In this document: one piece after another, positions 17,502 to 26,832 of the stretch
Numbering within the stretch: position 1 is the first letter of the stretch
Layout of the letters: each line of letters opens with the position of its first letter
Origin: Paenilisteria rustica
Lineage (GTDB): Bacteria > Bacillota > Bacilli > Lactobacillales > Listeriaceae
DNA: 64,000 nt
Reading direction: 5' to 3'
Assembly: GCF_013820765.1 (NCBI RefSeq)
Contig: NZ_JABJVM010000005.1
Span: 62,001 to 126,000, forward strand
The notes under the pieces: generated by a model
The model's input: only the letters and a program-made list of their open reading frames with translations
Told to the model about the DNA's origin: nothing
The model's database searches: none
Program-made: the position numbers and the translations under genes

Positions 17502-18317
17502 ATGACAATCAAAAAAACATTAACCGTTGCAGGCTCGGATTCTAGCGGTGGCGCTGGACTCCAAGCAGATTTAAAAACATTTGAAGAGTACGGCACATTC
17601 GGATTTTCGGCGATCACAACAATCGTGACGATGGATCCAGACAATAATTGGAGCCATGGCGTAACACCGCTTGATGCCAATTTATTGCGTGCCCAGTTAA
17701 AAACAATCCTATCCGGTGGCCCAGTGGACGCGATGAAAACCGGAATGCTTGGTTCTGTTGAAATCATCGAAGCAACGCGTGACGCCATCGATGAATACAA
17801 GTTACAAAATGTCGTTATCGATCCCGTTATGGTTTGTAAAGGCGAGGACGAACTTATCCAACCAGAAAATGCCGAAGCTATCCGTGATTTATTGCTACCT
17901 CGCGCGTTAATTACGACGCCAAACCTATTCGAAGCAGGACAACTTTCAGGTCTCGGCAAATTAACAACACTCGACGATATGAAAGCTGCTGCTGAAAAAA
18001 TTGTCGCACTTGGTGTGAAATATGTCGTCATCAAAGGTGGAAAAGCGTTGCAAAGCGATAAAGCCATCGACCTATTATATGATGGAACAACATTCACCGT
18101 TCTTGAAACACCAAAAATCGACACCAACTTCAATCACGGCGCAGGCTGTACATTTGCAGCAGCAATCACGGCTGGACTTGCTAAAGGTTTAACCGTTGAA
18201 GAATCCGTGCATAAAGCAAAAGACTTCGTAACAGCTGCGATAAAAGGCGGTTTTGCCCTAAATAAATTCATCGGTCCAGTTTGGCACGGCGCATACAACA
18301 ACGCAGAAAACAGATAA
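17502..18317 (+). CDS. pdxK: Pyridoxine/pyridoxal kinase (ThiD-like PdxK)
   Basis: A ribokinase-fold kinase of 271 residues that phosphorylates B6 vitamers for salvage, possibly also HMP. The N-terminal AGSDSSGGAGLQADLKTF motif is shared with ThiD. The MVCKGEDE block in the middle (about residues 110-117) is characteristic of the Firmicute PdxK subgroup, which resembles ThiD yet acts mainly on pyridoxine. The C-terminal HGAGCTFAAAITAG contains the anion hole; the Cys there is the usual PdxK-group residue. GGAGGG precedes the ATG. De novo PLP genes pdxST lie 16.5 kb away. Confidence 0.9.
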   Translation: MTIKKTLTVAGSDSSGGAGLQADLKTFEEYGTFGFSAITTIVTMDPDNNWSHGVTPLDANLLRAQLKTILSGGPVDAMKTGMLGSVEIIEATRDAIDEYKLQNVVIDPVMVCKGEDELIQPENAEAIRDLLLPRALITTPNLFEAGQLSGLGKLTTLDDMKAAAEKIVALGVKYVVIKGGKALQSDKAIDLLYDGTTFTVLETPKIDTNFNHGAGCTFAAAITAGLAKGLTVEESVHKAKDFVTAAIKGGFALNKFIGPVWHGAYNNAENR

Positions 18318-18340
18318 GGTTCTGGAATTGATTTCTCAAC

Positions 18341-18370
18341 AAAAACCAGCGTGGAAGCACGCTGGTTTTT
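18341..18370 (+). terminator. Terminator after pdxK
   Basis: A perfect 13-bp inverted repeat AAAAACCAGCGTG (18341-18353) with its complement (18358-18370) around a GAAG tetraloop, ending in T5. Very strong intrinsic terminator. Confidence 0.93.
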
Positions 18371-18452
18371 GTTTGTGAATCACTTTTCATACAATTTCCT
18401 CTTTGAACATGTTATAATGGTAGTGAAACTTATTTTAGGGGGATTTAAATTC

Positions 18453-19016
18453 ATGACACAAAAAAAAGATGCGATAAATAAAGCGTCATCTGAAAAAAAC
18501 TATTTCTGGCCCATTATGATTTTGTCATTCGTAGCGGTAGTCGTTATTTTACTGCTATTCTTCTCGCCAATCGGTTATCAAGGGAAAGTAGACTATGACT
18601 TATCTGTTTTTCCTCGTCTCAATGCCATTTTTAACAGCTTTACGTTTGTTTTTCTGTTAATTGCTTTGTGGGCGATTATTGCGAAGAAAAATATCAAGAT
18701 GCACCGTGGCTTCATTTTAGCCGCTTTCACATCGACGTTATTTTTCCTAGTTAGTTATTTGACATTTCATTACATGTCTGCCGAAACATCAACCTTTGGT
18801 GGCGAAGGAATTGTTCGTCCGATTTACTTCTTTATCCTGATTACACATAGCTTCCTTGCTGCAGTCGTTGTGCCTTTAGCGCTCTTCGCACTTGTATGGG
18901 GCTGGACAAATCAAATCCAAAAACATAAAAAAATCGTTCGTTGGACAATGCCAATTTGGCTATATGTAAGTCTGACTGGCGTACTCGTTTACTTGTTTAT
19001 GGCGCCTTATTATTGA
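18453..19016 (+). CDS. DUF420 family membrane protein (YozB-like)
   Basis: A 187-residue membrane protein with five predicted helices. Conserved His residues in KNIKMHRGFILAAF, FHYMSA and THSFLAAVVVPLAL match the DUF420 family, which in Bacillus is linked to cytochrome c oxidase assembly (CtaM/YozB). Whether it assists an oxidase here is inference. The long open frame extends upstream into the pdxK terminator; I start at the ATG at 18453 preceded by AGGGGG. Confidence 0.87.
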   Translation: MTQKKDAINKASSEKNYFWPIMILSFVAVVVILLLFFSPIGYQGKVDYDLSVFPRLNAIFNSFTFVFLLIALWAIIAKKNIKMHRGFILAAFTSTLFFLVSYLTFHYMSAETSTFGGEGIVRPIYFFILITHSFLAAVVVPLALFALVWGWTNQIQKHKKIVRWTMPIWLYVSLTGVLVYLFMAPYY

Positions 19017-19164
19017 TTTTAGGGGATCTTACTATTAACGCTTGTCGCCGATTTATTAGGTGTATGCACCCATTTTGAAACATTTATGTAACATTGGTTA
19101 GCTATACTTATTCTGGGAGAATTGTTTTGTTGTTAGCTTCAATCTAATGAACGAGGTGAAAGAT

Positions 19165-20100
19165 ATGGCCACTCGCCAAGATCGCAATCAACCAACGAAG
19201 AAGAAACTACGAAAAGGCAGGACTATTTTTGCAGTAATTTTAGTCATTATTCTAGCCATTGCTGGATTCGGTTTTTATCAGTATAAATCTAGTCTAAATG
19301 CGGCTGAGGCTGATAATAACATGAAAGACTTTGAATTTAATGGGCAAAAAGCGGAAGATGTGAATGATCTCAATGTGCTTTTAATAGGAAGTGATTCGCG
19401 TGGGAAAGACCAAGGTCGTTCGGATTCCTTGCTTATCGCTCACTATGATACGAAATCAAAATCACCGAAATTAGTCTCGATTATGCGTGATACATATGTC
19501 GATATTCCTGGTTACGGTTTGAACAAAATCAACGCTGCTTATTCTTTTGGTGGTCCTGAACTGGTTCGCCAAACAATCAAAGAGAATTTTGGCGTTAATA
19601 TTGAGTATTATGTGGTTGCTAATTTTGAAGGGTTCCCGAAAATTGTCGATACACTCGCGCCAAATGGGATCGAGATTGATGCTGAAAAAGATATGTCAAA
19701 AAATATCGAGGCTAACATTAAAGCTGGTAAGCAAACGATGGATGGCGAAACATTGCTGCAATATGCGCGTTTCCGTCATGATGCTGAGAGTGATTTCGGC
19801 CGGGTTCGTCGTCAACAGCAAGTCTTGAATGCCCTGAAAGATCAGGCGCAAAGTATCGGTACCGTAACGAAGCTTCCAAGTTTGATTGGTACGATGCAGG
19901 GCTATACGAATACGAATGTGACGACAGGCATGATGATCTCAATTGGGAAAGATTTCGTGCTAGGTAACGCCAAAGATATGAAAGATTTCCGGCTACCTGT
20001 TGATGGTACGTATAAAAATGTCCGCAATTCACATGGTTCTGTGCTAGATATTGATGTGGCAGCAAATGCGAAAGCTTTACAAGATTTTTTAAATGACTGA
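19165..20100 (+). CDS. LytR-CpsA-Psr (LCP) family wall-polymer ligase
   Basis: A membrane-anchored enzyme that attaches teichoic acid or other glycopolymers to peptidoglycan outside the cell. A basic cytosolic N-terminus and one transmembrane helix (about residues 22-42) precede the LCP domain. The pyrophosphate- and polyprenyl-binding motifs are visible: GSDSRG, SDSLL, RDTYVDIPGYG and the ARFRHDAESDFGRVRRQQ Arg cluster. The 311-residue length is typical. The start at 19165 is set by GAGGTG eight bases upstream; an ATG six codons earlier lacks a site. It could ligate the polymer made by the 46-60 kb cluster. Confidence 0.93.
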   Translation: MATRQDRNQPTKKKLRKGRTIFAVILVIILAIAGFGFYQYKSSLNAAEADNNMKDFEFNGQKAEDVNDLNVLLIGSDSRGKDQGRSDSLLIAHYDTKSKSPKLVSIMRDTYVDIPGYGLNKINAAYSFGGPELVRQTIKENFGVNIEYYVVANFEGFPKIVDTLAPNGIEIDAEKDMSKNIEANIKAGKQTMDGETLLQYARFRHDAESDFGRVRRQQQVLNALKDQAQSIGTVTKLPSLIGTMQGYTNTNVTTGMMISIGKDFVLGNAKDMKDFRLPVDGTYKNVRNSHGSVLDIDVAANAKALQDFLND

Positions 20101-20106
20101 GAATGT

Positions 20107-20138
20107 GAAATCACTTGTTCCGAGTAGCGGGTGGTTTC
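20107..20138 (+). terminator. Terminator after the LCP gene
   Basis: GAAATCAC (20107-20114) pairs with GTGGTTTC (20131-20138) using one G-T wobble and is followed by T8. Confidence 0.8.
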
Positions 20139-20199
20139 TTTTTTTTGACTACGGTGAGGAAGAAGCATATACTATTAGTCAAAGAAGGGCAGTGATTTT

Positions 20200-21213
20200 A
20201 TGACAAACAATAAATTTGGGCAAGTTCCCTTATCCATTCTCGATTTAGCAACCATTCGTGAGGGTTTCAATGAAGCGGATGCGTTTCAAAATAGTAAATC
20301 GCTCGTTCAGTTTGCTGAAAAAACAGGATTTCACCGCTATTGGGTGGCTGAGCATCATGGTATTGCTGGTGTTGCTAGTTCAGCGACGGCTGTTTTGATA
20401 GGATTTCTTGCTGGGCATACCGAAAAAATTCGTGTCGGTTCGGGTGGCGTCATGCTACCAAACCATTCTCCACTCATTATCGCTGAGCAGTTTGGGACGC
20501 TCACAACAATGTATCCCGGTCGGATTGATCTTGGGCTTGGTCGCGCGCCAGGCACCGATTTCAAAACAGCTCGGGCACTCCGTCGTGACTTACATGAAAC
20601 AGTAGAAGCTTTTCCTAATTCGGTGATTGAACTAGGCAACTATTTTTCAGATGGCGGCAATGATGGCATCGTTGCGATTCCCGGTCGAGGTCTCCACGTA
20701 CCACTTTATTTGCTCGGGTCTAGTACGTATAGCGCCAAGTTAGCCGCGAAATTTGGTCTACCTTTTGCATTTGCTAGCCATTTTGCACCCGATGAATTAG
20801 AAAATGCGTTGGAACTTTATCGCAGTCGCTTTGAGCCATCGGACGTTTTGGATGAGCCTTATGCTATGGTGACGGTCAGCACGATTATTAGTGATACCAT
20901 GGAGGAAGCTGATTTTCTAGCAACATCAGGCTATCTATCGTTCTTAAATCTGACACGGGGCGCGCCTACCCCACTTCCAAAACCGATTTCTAATATGGAT
21001 CAACACTGGTCCGAATATGAAAAACATGCACTAAAGCATCAACTAAAGTATTCTTTCATCGGCGACCAGCACAAAGTAAAAGCGGAACTGCAAGAATTCA
21101 TGGCTACGCATCAACCCGACGAACTGATTGTTGCATCCAATATCTATGACCCTGTACTCAAACAGAAAAATTACGAACTACTCTATAAAATTTGGGGAAA
21201 TAAAGAAGTTTAG
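20200..21213 (+). CDS. LLM-class flavin-dependent monooxygenase
   Basis: A luciferase-like TIM-barrel oxidoreductase of 337 residues, the group that includes Bacillus YtmO/YhbW-type proteins. Visible family segments are RYWVAEHH near residue 50, [12 protein letters not shown] near 85 and [14 protein letters not shown] near 110. Substrate unknown. The stop codon lies inside the palindromic terminator shared with the convergent phosphatase gene. The ribosome site (AGAAGGG) is moderate. Confidence 0.9.
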   Translation: MTNNKFGQVPLSILDLATIREGFNEADAFQNSKSLVQFAEKTGFHRYWVAEHHGIAGVASSATAVLIGFLAGHTEKIRVGSGGVMLPNHSPLIIAEQFGTLTTMYPGRIDLGLGRAPGTDFKTARALRRDLHETVEAFPNSVIELGNYFSDGGNDGIVAIPGRGLHVPLYLLGSSTYSAKLAAKFGLPFAFASHFAPDELENALELYRSRFEPSDVLDEPYAMVTVSTIISDTMEEADFLATSGYLSFLNLTRGAPTPLPKPISNMDQHWSEYEKHALKHQLKYSFIGDQHKVKAELQEFMATHQPDELIVASNIYDPVLKQKNYELLYKIWGNKEV

Positions 21214-21234
21214 ACGCAGCGTCTAAACTTCTTT
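21202..21234. terminator. Palindromic bidirectional terminator overlapping the LLM gene end
   Basis: A 16-bp perfect inverted repeat (21202-21217 with 21219-21234) has a single central base, so a few inner pairs must open as loop. It covers the stop codon and last codons of the plus-strand monooxygenase and the last codons of the minus-strand phosphatase, giving both convergent genes a terminator in minimal space. Confidence 0.85.
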
Positions 21235-21942
21235 TTTATTATGAATACTATACGTTTTCTCCACACCATCATGTGATAAAAGAACACCGTGCAAAGCTCC
21301 GCCAAATACCGCTCCACCATCAATATCGATAATCGAACGGTCTGGCGAATACCAAATAGCGGTCCCACCATCGGCATTCAAACTCTCTGTCGGCGTGTGA
21401 CCCACTACAAACGTCTTTCCCGTCCGATTTGTACCTTGTTGAAATGGCTCACGAATCCAAACCATATCATGTTCTGGTGTCTGCTTCCAATCGGATAATT
21501 CCAAATCAACACCTGCGTGGACAAACACAAAACGACCCCACTCCATATAATATGGTCGTTTTCTAATGAAGGCAAGTTCTGCAGCAGCCTCATTTTCCAC
21601 TCGCCGCGCTAGTTCTTCGGGCGTTATTTTGGCAGCATTTTTGTATGCTAGTAAGCTTTCAATCGTTTCCATTCCGCCTTGACTAATGTAATACATCATT
21701 TTCTCACTCGGGTCTGCAAGCCAATCCAATAGCATATTTTCATGATTGCCACGCAAGAAAATGGCATCATATTTCGCCTCAAGAAACATCGCTTTTCGAA
21801 TAACAGCACCTGGATTTGTCCCGCGATCGATTAAATCACCAACAGATAATAAGCATTCTTTATCTGGGTTCCAATGTGTTAAAAGCTCCTCGAAAGCCGC
21901 TATTTCTCCATGAATATCACCAACTGCAAAAATGTAATCCAT
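21223..21942 (-). CDS. PPP-family metallophosphoesterase (PrpE/ApaH/Ser-Thr phosphatase-like)
   Basis: A dinuclear-metal phosphatase of 239 residues. All PPP motifs are present: GDIHG (residues 8-12), GDLIDRG (near 40-46), GNHENML (near 72-78) and the later FVHAG histidine. Such proteins act on phosphoproteins or on dinucleoside tetraphosphates; the length fits the small bacterial phosphatases. The start at 21942 follows GAGGTGATAGCG; the frame is open for another 87 bases upstream without a site. Convergent with the LLM gene. Confidence 0.9.
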   Translation of the reverse strand: MDYIFAVGDIHGEIAAFEELLTHWNPDKECLLSVGDLIDRGTNPGAVIRKAMFLEAKYDAIFLRGNHENMLLDWLADPSEKMMYYISQGGMETIESLLAYKNAAKITPEELARRVENEAAAELAFIRKRPYYMEWGRFVFVHAGVDLELSDWKQTPEHDMVWIREPFQQGTNRTGKTFVVGHTPTESLNADGGTAIWYSPDRSIIDIDGGAVFGGALHGVLLSHDGVEKTYSIHNKKEV

Positions 21943-22030
21943 CGCTATCACCTCATATGTAGTACCTCTGAAGCATTGGCTAAAAACACCAAACTTCGAA
22001 AGGCTGATCTGCGTATTAATCAAGATCATT

Positions 22031-22222
22031 TTATAACTTATTTAGTTTTTTCTCCACTGATTTGATTTCTTTTTCAAGTGCATTCATTCTTAACTCGGTA
22101 GCTGAAATCGTACCATTTACTAAATTAGCATCATTAAATTGATCTGTTTCTCCAAGCAATTCCTGATGCTGGCGGCGCAATTCAATAAGACGATCCTCTA
22201 AATCTTGTTTTTCATAGGCCAT
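22031..22222 (-). CDS. Small coiled-coil protein
   Basis: A 63-residue cytosolic protein, mostly charged helix with heptad-like leucines at both ends (DLEDRLIELRRQHQELL and ELRMNALEKEIKSVEKKL). The pattern resembles SlyX-type small coiled coils, but I cannot assign a family. GGAGGTG precedes the ATG, so it is very likely translated. It lies 88 bases upstream of the phosphatase gene on the same strand and may share its transcript. Confidence 0.7.
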   Translation of the reverse strand: MAYEKQDLEDRLIELRRQHQELLGETDQFNDANLVNGTISATELRMNALEKEIKSVEKKLNKL

Positions 22223-22396
22223 ATATTTTCACCTCCACTAACCTCATTCAGATCTATTTTACCTTATAGCCTATTCCCCTTTACTCGAAAAGTCAATCAT
22301 TTTATAAAAATTTGGATTATCACTATCAATGTGACTGATTCTATGGTAGTTTTAAGTATACATGTATTTTCACAAAAGAAAGGGGATAGAATTTTT

Positions 22397-23458
22397 ATGA
22401 TGAGTATTTCAGAAGTTAGAAAAATGACGAAGCAATCCTTAAAGGGTAATTGGGGATTGGCAATTGGGGGTATGGCGCTTGCTTATGTAATTTTAATGGC
22501 TGTGTCAATGATTAATTTCATTCCAGTGCTCGGAACGATTGCTTACTATGTTTTCGCTGGTCCTTTTATGATTGGTGCGACTTGGTTCTTCCTTGCAATT
22601 AGCCGTCAAGAAAAGCCGGAAATTGGTTATTTATTTAGTGGTTTTAAAACGTTTGGTCGTAATTTACTTGCAGCGGTACTTGTATTTATTTTTACTTTTT
22701 TATGGAGCTTATTATTCCTTATTCCTGGTATTATTAAATCATTTTCATACTCGCAAACATTTATGATTTTACGCGATGATCCTAATATTTCTCCGCTTGA
22801 CGCGATTACAGAAAGTCGCCACCGCATGAATGGCCATAAAGGTCGCTTGTTTGGACTTGTGCTATCTTATGTTTGGGTATTCTTTATTCCAGTTATCATT
22901 ATGATGGTGCTTGGAATCATTGCAATGGCTACAACAGCAATGTTTGACTATGGCTATAATTCGTATTCGTATGATTACTATAGTAGCGTACCAGATATGA
23001 GCCCGGTATTTGCGATTGTGTTTATTCTTGGTTACTTTTTGATGCTTGCTGTATTATTCGGTTTAGCCATTTGGATTTATCCACAAGTGCTTGTAGCTTG
23101 TGCGGTGTTCTATGACGATTTATATGCAAGTACTGGAACGTTTGGCGGTGATACGGATACGGCAGCCTACACAACGACAGTTCCCGAAGATGACACAACA
23201 TTTGGCGCGATTCCACCGGTTGATCCGACACCAGTCGATGAGCCAGAATCGCCGCATTTCGAAAATAAAACATGGGGTGCTGATTCCATGGTTGATCCGG
23301 TTGAAGCTCCTGAGGCAGAACCAAAAGCCGATGTAAGCACGCACGAAACCCCAACAGAAGAAACACCTGACGATACAATAAGTGAAGCTGTTCGCCCATC
23401 TCAACCAGCAGATCACGAAGAAACAACGGAACAAAAGAATGACGACGAACAAAAATAA
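22397..23458 (+). CDS. DUF975 family integral membrane protein
   Basis: A 353-residue protein. The N-terminal SISEVRKMTKQSLKGNWG motif is the DUF975 hallmark. It is followed by six helices (through about residue 240) and a long disordered tail rich in Pro, Glu, Asp and Thr. The function is unknown. The frame is open far upstream, but I start at the ATG at 22397, preceded by AAAGGGG; a second ATG follows immediately. The tail overlaps the start of the next gene by 20 bases. Confidence 0.85.
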   Translation: MMSISEVRKMTKQSLKGNWGLAIGGMALAYVILMAVSMINFIPVLGTIAYYVFAGPFMIGATWFFLAISRQEKPEIGYLFSGFKTFGRNLLAAVLVFIFTFLWSLLFLIPGIIKSFSYSQTFMILRDDPNISPLDAITESRHRMNGHKGRLFGLVLSYVWVFFIPVIIMMVLGIIAMATTAMFDYGYNSYSYDYYSSVPDMSPVFAIVFILGYFLMLAVLFGLAIWIYPQVLVACAVFYDDLYASTGTFGGDTDTAAYTTTVPEDDTTFGAIPPVDPTPVDEPESPHFENKTWGADSMVDPVEAPEAEPKADVSTHETPTEETPDDTISEAVRPSQPADHEETTEQKNDDEQK

Positions 23459-23978
23459 TATTTCATTAGGCAATTCTATTTTCACTGTGCAAGAGGCTTC
23501 TGTTTCCGACGAAGCCTCTTTACAGCAACTTATGATCGATACGGCATCTTGGCTAAAGAATTCTGGCTCCTCTCAATGGAACGATATTCTGGAAGGGAAA
23601 GATGTCCATGGGCTAAAAGATCGCATTCGAGATGGCGAAGTCTTTTTAGTACGTGAAACAGAATCAGAAGGCATCGCATCAGCCTTTATTTTACGAAAAA
23701 CAGCGAGCGACTGGGATAAGCGTTTATGGCGTGACCACGGTTATCAAACACCTGCGCGATACTTGCACCGCTTAATGATTGCTAGAGCCTTCGCTGGTCA
23801 AAACTTAAGTCAAGCAATTCTCGACTGGGCAGGCGTGGAATCCGCACAAAGCCACTACCAATACCTGCGACTCGACTGCATAGCTGACAATAAAAAATTA
23901 AACACTCTCTATCAAAAAGCTGGCTTCATACAAATCGCAATCGTCGACGGCTTCTGTCTATACGAAAAAAGAACGTAG
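23439..23978 (+). CDS. GNAT family acetyltransferase
   Basis: A 179-residue N-acetyltransferase-like protein. The C-terminal LRLDCIADNKKLNTLYQKAGF is the conserved GNAT strand-helix segment seen in many GNAT proteins of Listeria and Bacillus, and RYLHRLMIARAFAGQNLSQ holds the acetyl-CoA loop. Substrate unknown. The start at 23439 lies inside the end of the DUF975 gene, implying translational coupling. Its stop codon is within the terminator stem. Confidence 0.82.
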   Translation: MTTNKNNISLGNSIFTVQEASVSDEASLQQLMIDTASWLKNSGSSQWNDILEGKDVHGLKDRIRDGEVFLVRETESEGIASAFILRKTASDWDKRLWRDHGYQTPARYLHRLMIARAFAGQNLSQAILDWAGVESAQSHYQYLRLDCIADNKKLNTLYQKAGFIQIAIVDGFCLYEKRT

Positions 23979-24000
23979 GATAATCATGCCCTACGTTCTT
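23969..24000 (+). terminator. Terminator overlapping the GNAT stop codon
   Basis: A perfect 11-bp stem AAGAACGTAGG (23969-23979) with CCTACGTTCTT (23990-24000) and a following T run. Confidence 0.88.
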
Positions 24001-24012
24001 TTTGTGCACTCT

Positions 24013-24669
24013 TCACCGAAAAGCACTAAGCGCAAAATCGCTAAATAAGGCTTGAATACGCTCATTCGCTAAGTCATATTCATTTTGTTCAAAGGCATCC
24101 GCAATCGCCGTAAATTTCTTCACAGTCAAATCACGTTTATCCTCCGAACCTTGCTTCACGACCGTTTCCATCGAAAAATTGTTAATCGTGAAAAAGACAC
24201 GCTTCACATTCTCATAATAATACGGATTTGGATCATGTTTTAGAATACGGAAGAAAAATTGGTGTTGATTGAAGATGTAATCCTCCATATTTTGCAAATA
24301 AGAAGAACGATCCATCGATGCAATATAATTCCGCAACGCCGCTATATCGACCGGCGTATTATTTTTCTTCATTTTCTGAATTGCGGCATCCATAAACACT
24401 TCGATTACTTCTAAGAGGTAAGCGTATTTCGCCGGATCAATCATCGAATCTCGAACAACAACGCCACTATATGTACGATAATCTAGAATTCCCTCTGAAA
24501 CCAATGCCGTAATTGCCTTGCGTATCGGCGACCTACTAACATCTAATTCCTTTGCCAAACGTTCCTCTGTCAAATGCTCGTTCGGTTTTAATTCCCCTGT
24601 TTTTATCTTCTCAATAATGCTAAAATAGACCATTCTGTCTAGCGTCTTATACTCTCGTTTACTTTTCAA
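24013..24669 (-). CDS. GntR family transcriptional regulator
   Basis: A DNA-binding repressor-type protein with an N-terminal winged HTH (about residues 10-70; the recognition helix is in LAKELDVSRSPIRKAI) and an all-helical C-terminal effector domain resembling the FadR/FCD group in length. The frame is open up to 24729, but the best start is the TTG at 24669, with AGGGGTG nine bases upstream. Upstream it abuts a second GntR gene of similar size. The pair looks like an old duplication; effector and target genes are unknown. Confidence 0.83.
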   Translation of the reverse strand: MKSKREYKTLDRMVYFSIIEKIKTGELKPNEHLTEERLAKELDVSRSPIRKAITALVSEGILDYRTYSGVVVRDSMIDPAKYAYLLEVIEVFMDAAIQKMKKNNTPVDIAALRNYIASMDRSSYLQNMEDYIFNQHQFFFRILKHDPNPYYYENVKRVFFTINNFSMETVVKQGSEDKRDLTVKKFTAIADAFEQNEYDLANERIQALFSDFALSAFR

Positions 24670-24729
24670 TGCTCTCGACACCCCTATCTTAATTACGAAT
24701 ATTGTAGCATAACCTTCCAAAAATTTCAC

Positions 24730-25371
24730 CTATCGGAACGTTTTTATAATAAAATAATTGACCAATTCACGAACAATCGTCTCTGCCTTATCAAAATCTT
24801 TCGTCCTTAGCAGTTCATTCATTCTGAGATACTGCTCAATTAAATAAGCCCCATTCTGGAACGGTATCAAAATAATTTCTTTTGGAGCCTTCGTTAAAAA
24901 GTCGATTCCCATCTTTCTAACTGCGCTATCCGCATAAGAATTCCCCATATAAGCGATAAAATCAAAAACAGTTTGCCAACCTTCTTCTACAAATCCGTTG
25001 CTATTCCCAGTTTTCAAATGCCCTTCCATGACAGATAAACGCTTATACAAATGCTGCGGTTCAAAAGAAATCCCCTTCGTCTCGATTTTATCCATCGTCT
25101 TAATCGTCAGAACTTCCAACATTTCCAACATCTCGATGAACTTACCTACCGTCACCTTGCTCTCACAAACAAAAGCACCACGATTACTCTCAATCGTCAA
25201 AAATCCCTCTGTTTCCAGCATAACTAAAGCACGACGCACCGGTGTCCTGCTAATACCTAGCTCCTTGGCGATCGTATTCTCCGGCACGCGATCCCCCGTT
25301 CGCAATTGCCCATTCAAAATCTTCTCCTTCATTGTTTCATACGCTTTTTTCTCATAGTTTTGCTTTTCCAT
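24730..25371 (-). CDS. GntR family transcriptional regulator (paralog)
   Basis: A 213-residue regulator with the GntR HTH (recognition region LGISRTPVRRALVMLETEGFL) followed by a helical ligand domain. It shares layout and parts of its sequence with the downstream neighbour, including the ending in a YF/AFR-type helix. AGAGGA lies about 12 bases before the ATG. No obvious transport or catabolic operon is adjacent, so the regulated genes are not evident. Confidence 0.85.
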   Translation of the reverse strand: MEKQNYEKKAYETMKEKILNGQLRTGDRVPENTIAKELGISRTPVRRALVMLETEGFLTIESNRGAFVCESKVTVGKFIEMLEMLEVLTIKTMDKIETKGISFEPQHLYKRLSVMEGHLKTGNSNGFVEEGWQTVFDFIAYMGNSYADSAVRKMGIDFLTKAPKEIILIPFQNGAYLIEQYLRMNELLRTKDFDKAETIVRELVNYFIIKTFR

Positions 25372-25400
25372 AAAGAATCAGTTCCTCTCGAAGTCCCATT

Positions 25401-26354
25401 TTAGAAGTACTTTTTGCGCCAAAATATAATCGTTGTGATAATCGTAATAATCAAGGTTCCAACCATAATCAACCCAAAAGCATATTCTTGATTTGAAAAT
25501 GGTAGCTTCACATTCATCCCATAAATGCTCGCCACAATGGTTGGTAACGACAAAATAATCGTAAATGACGTCAAAAATTTCATCACCCGATTTAAATTAT
25601 TCGCAATCACAGACGAAAAAGTGTCAGACATCCCACCAACAATTTGCGTATATGTATCCGTCATCGCGATTGCTTGCTTATTTTCGATAATAACATCCTG
25701 CAATAACTCTTTATCCTCATCCTTACCGGTGTAATGCCCCGCCTGAATCATTTTATCCAGAACAGCCTTATTGGATTGAAGCGCTGTCGCAAAAAAGACC
25801 AAGCTTCGTTGCGCGGCCATAAAAGCATACAGCTCTTCATTTTGCATAGACTGACGGATATTTTTTTCAAGTGTATGCATATGCTCAATTAGGCTATTTA
25901 AATATTTCAAAAAGTAGTAGGATACCGCGTACAGAATTTGTAACAAAAACTGGACATGGTTGGCTGTATTATACTGCTCCATGCGCCTGTCCATAATATC
26001 TTCAAGCACCGGCAATTGTTTCAGCACAACGGTTACCACAACTTCCTTTGTCGTAATAATTCCAATCGGTATCGTTTTAAACTCAAGGAAACCCATCTCA
26101 TCCTTTGCCTCTATCGGACAATCCACAATAACCAAGGAATGCTTGAAATTCTCCTCTACATGCTTCAATTCGATTCGCGAACGTTCCTCTTTATCCAGCG
26201 GGTCTAGAATATGATCCTTTGGTATATCTAGTTTTTTCGATAAATAGTCAATCTCATCAGGACTCGGTGCCACAACATGAACCCAACATCCAACTTGATA
26301 GCCTTCAATCTGACGTATTTCATCATTTTCTTGCGTTATATAATATTCAATCAT
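25401..26354 (-). CDS. corA: CorA family magnesium/divalent cation transporter
   Basis: A 317-residue membrane channel. A long cytosolic alpha/beta domain and stalk helix are followed by two C-terminal helices. The diagnostic GMN motif is at YGMNVKLPF between them, and the C-terminus ends in a basic RKKYF tail. GGGGGA precedes the ATG. It is divergent from the small membrane protein gene at 26469 and shares a 114-bp control region with it. Family assignment is secure; Mg over Co/Ni preference is inferred. Confidence 0.93.
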   Translation of the reverse strand: MIEYYITQENDEIRQIEGYQVGCWVHVVAPSPDEIDYLSKKLDIPKDHILDPLDKEERSRIELKHVEENFKHSLVIVDCPIEAKDEMGFLEFKTIPIGIITTKEVVVTVVLKQLPVLEDIMDRRMEQYNTANHVQFLLQILYAVSYYFLKYLNSLIEHMHTLEKNIRQSMQNEELYAFMAAQRSLVFFATALQSNKAVLDKMIQAGHYTGKDEDKELLQDVIIENKQAIAMTDTYTQIVGGMSDTFSSVIANNLNRVMKFLTSFTIILSLPTIVASIYGMNVKLPFSNQEYAFGLIMVGTLIITIITTIIFWRKKYF

Positions 26355-26468
26355 CCGTGTCCCCCCTTACCGAATCAGGCCTATCTTATGTAACCTTTAC
26401 AATACATTTCATTTGTGTTACAATTATTATCAATAATACCAATTCCGTAATAATACGAGGTGAGCGTC

Positions 26469-26768
26469 ATGGAGTCGATACAAATGATATTGGTTGGTTT
26501 TTGTTTCGCGATCTTTTTCTTTACGCTATCTTTTGTCATTAGTAAGCTTGGGAAAATCTCTGTTTACTGGGTCTCGCTTGGCGCCAATGCTGGTTTCTTT
26601 CTGGCTTTTCTATTCGTTCAACGCGCCTTCCCAGCAGAAGCCCAAACCGCCCTATTCTATTTGAATCTAGGCATCTTAACTTTCGTACTCATTCAAGCCG
26701 CACTTGGACTTGCACATTGGCTACTAAAGAAGACATCAACGCGCCAAAAGAATTGGAAGCACTCTTAA
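26469..26768 (+). CDS. Small membrane protein of unknown function
   Basis: A 99-residue protein with three predicted transmembrane helices (about 4-24, 33-52 and 60-82) and a basic C-terminal tail. I recognise no family beyond hypothetical Listeria-type membrane proteins. The start at 26469 has GAGGTGA six bases upstream; the in-frame GTG nine bases earlier is part of that site. Single gene ending in a strong terminator. Confidence 0.7.
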   Translation: MESIQMILVGFCFAIFFFTLSFVISKLGKISVYWVSLGANAGFFLAFLFVQRAFPAEAQTALFYLNLGILTFVLIQAALGLAHWLLKKTSTRQKNWKHS

Positions 26769-26799
26769 AATCAATTATAGCAAAATTTTGCCTATAAAG

Positions 26800-26832
26800 A
26801 AAAGCTAAGCATCGAAATGATGCTTAGCTTTT
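26800..26832. terminator. Bidirectional terminator
   Basis: A perfect 14-bp inverted repeat (26800-26813 with 26819-26832) and a 5-nt loop, with A and T runs on the flanks. It covers the last codons of the convergent VOC gene. Confidence 0.92.

Noticed and set aside
22205-22396. N-terminal extension of the DUF975 protein
   Set aside because: The extra 64 residues overlap the divergent gene's control region; the ribosome site and family start support 22397.
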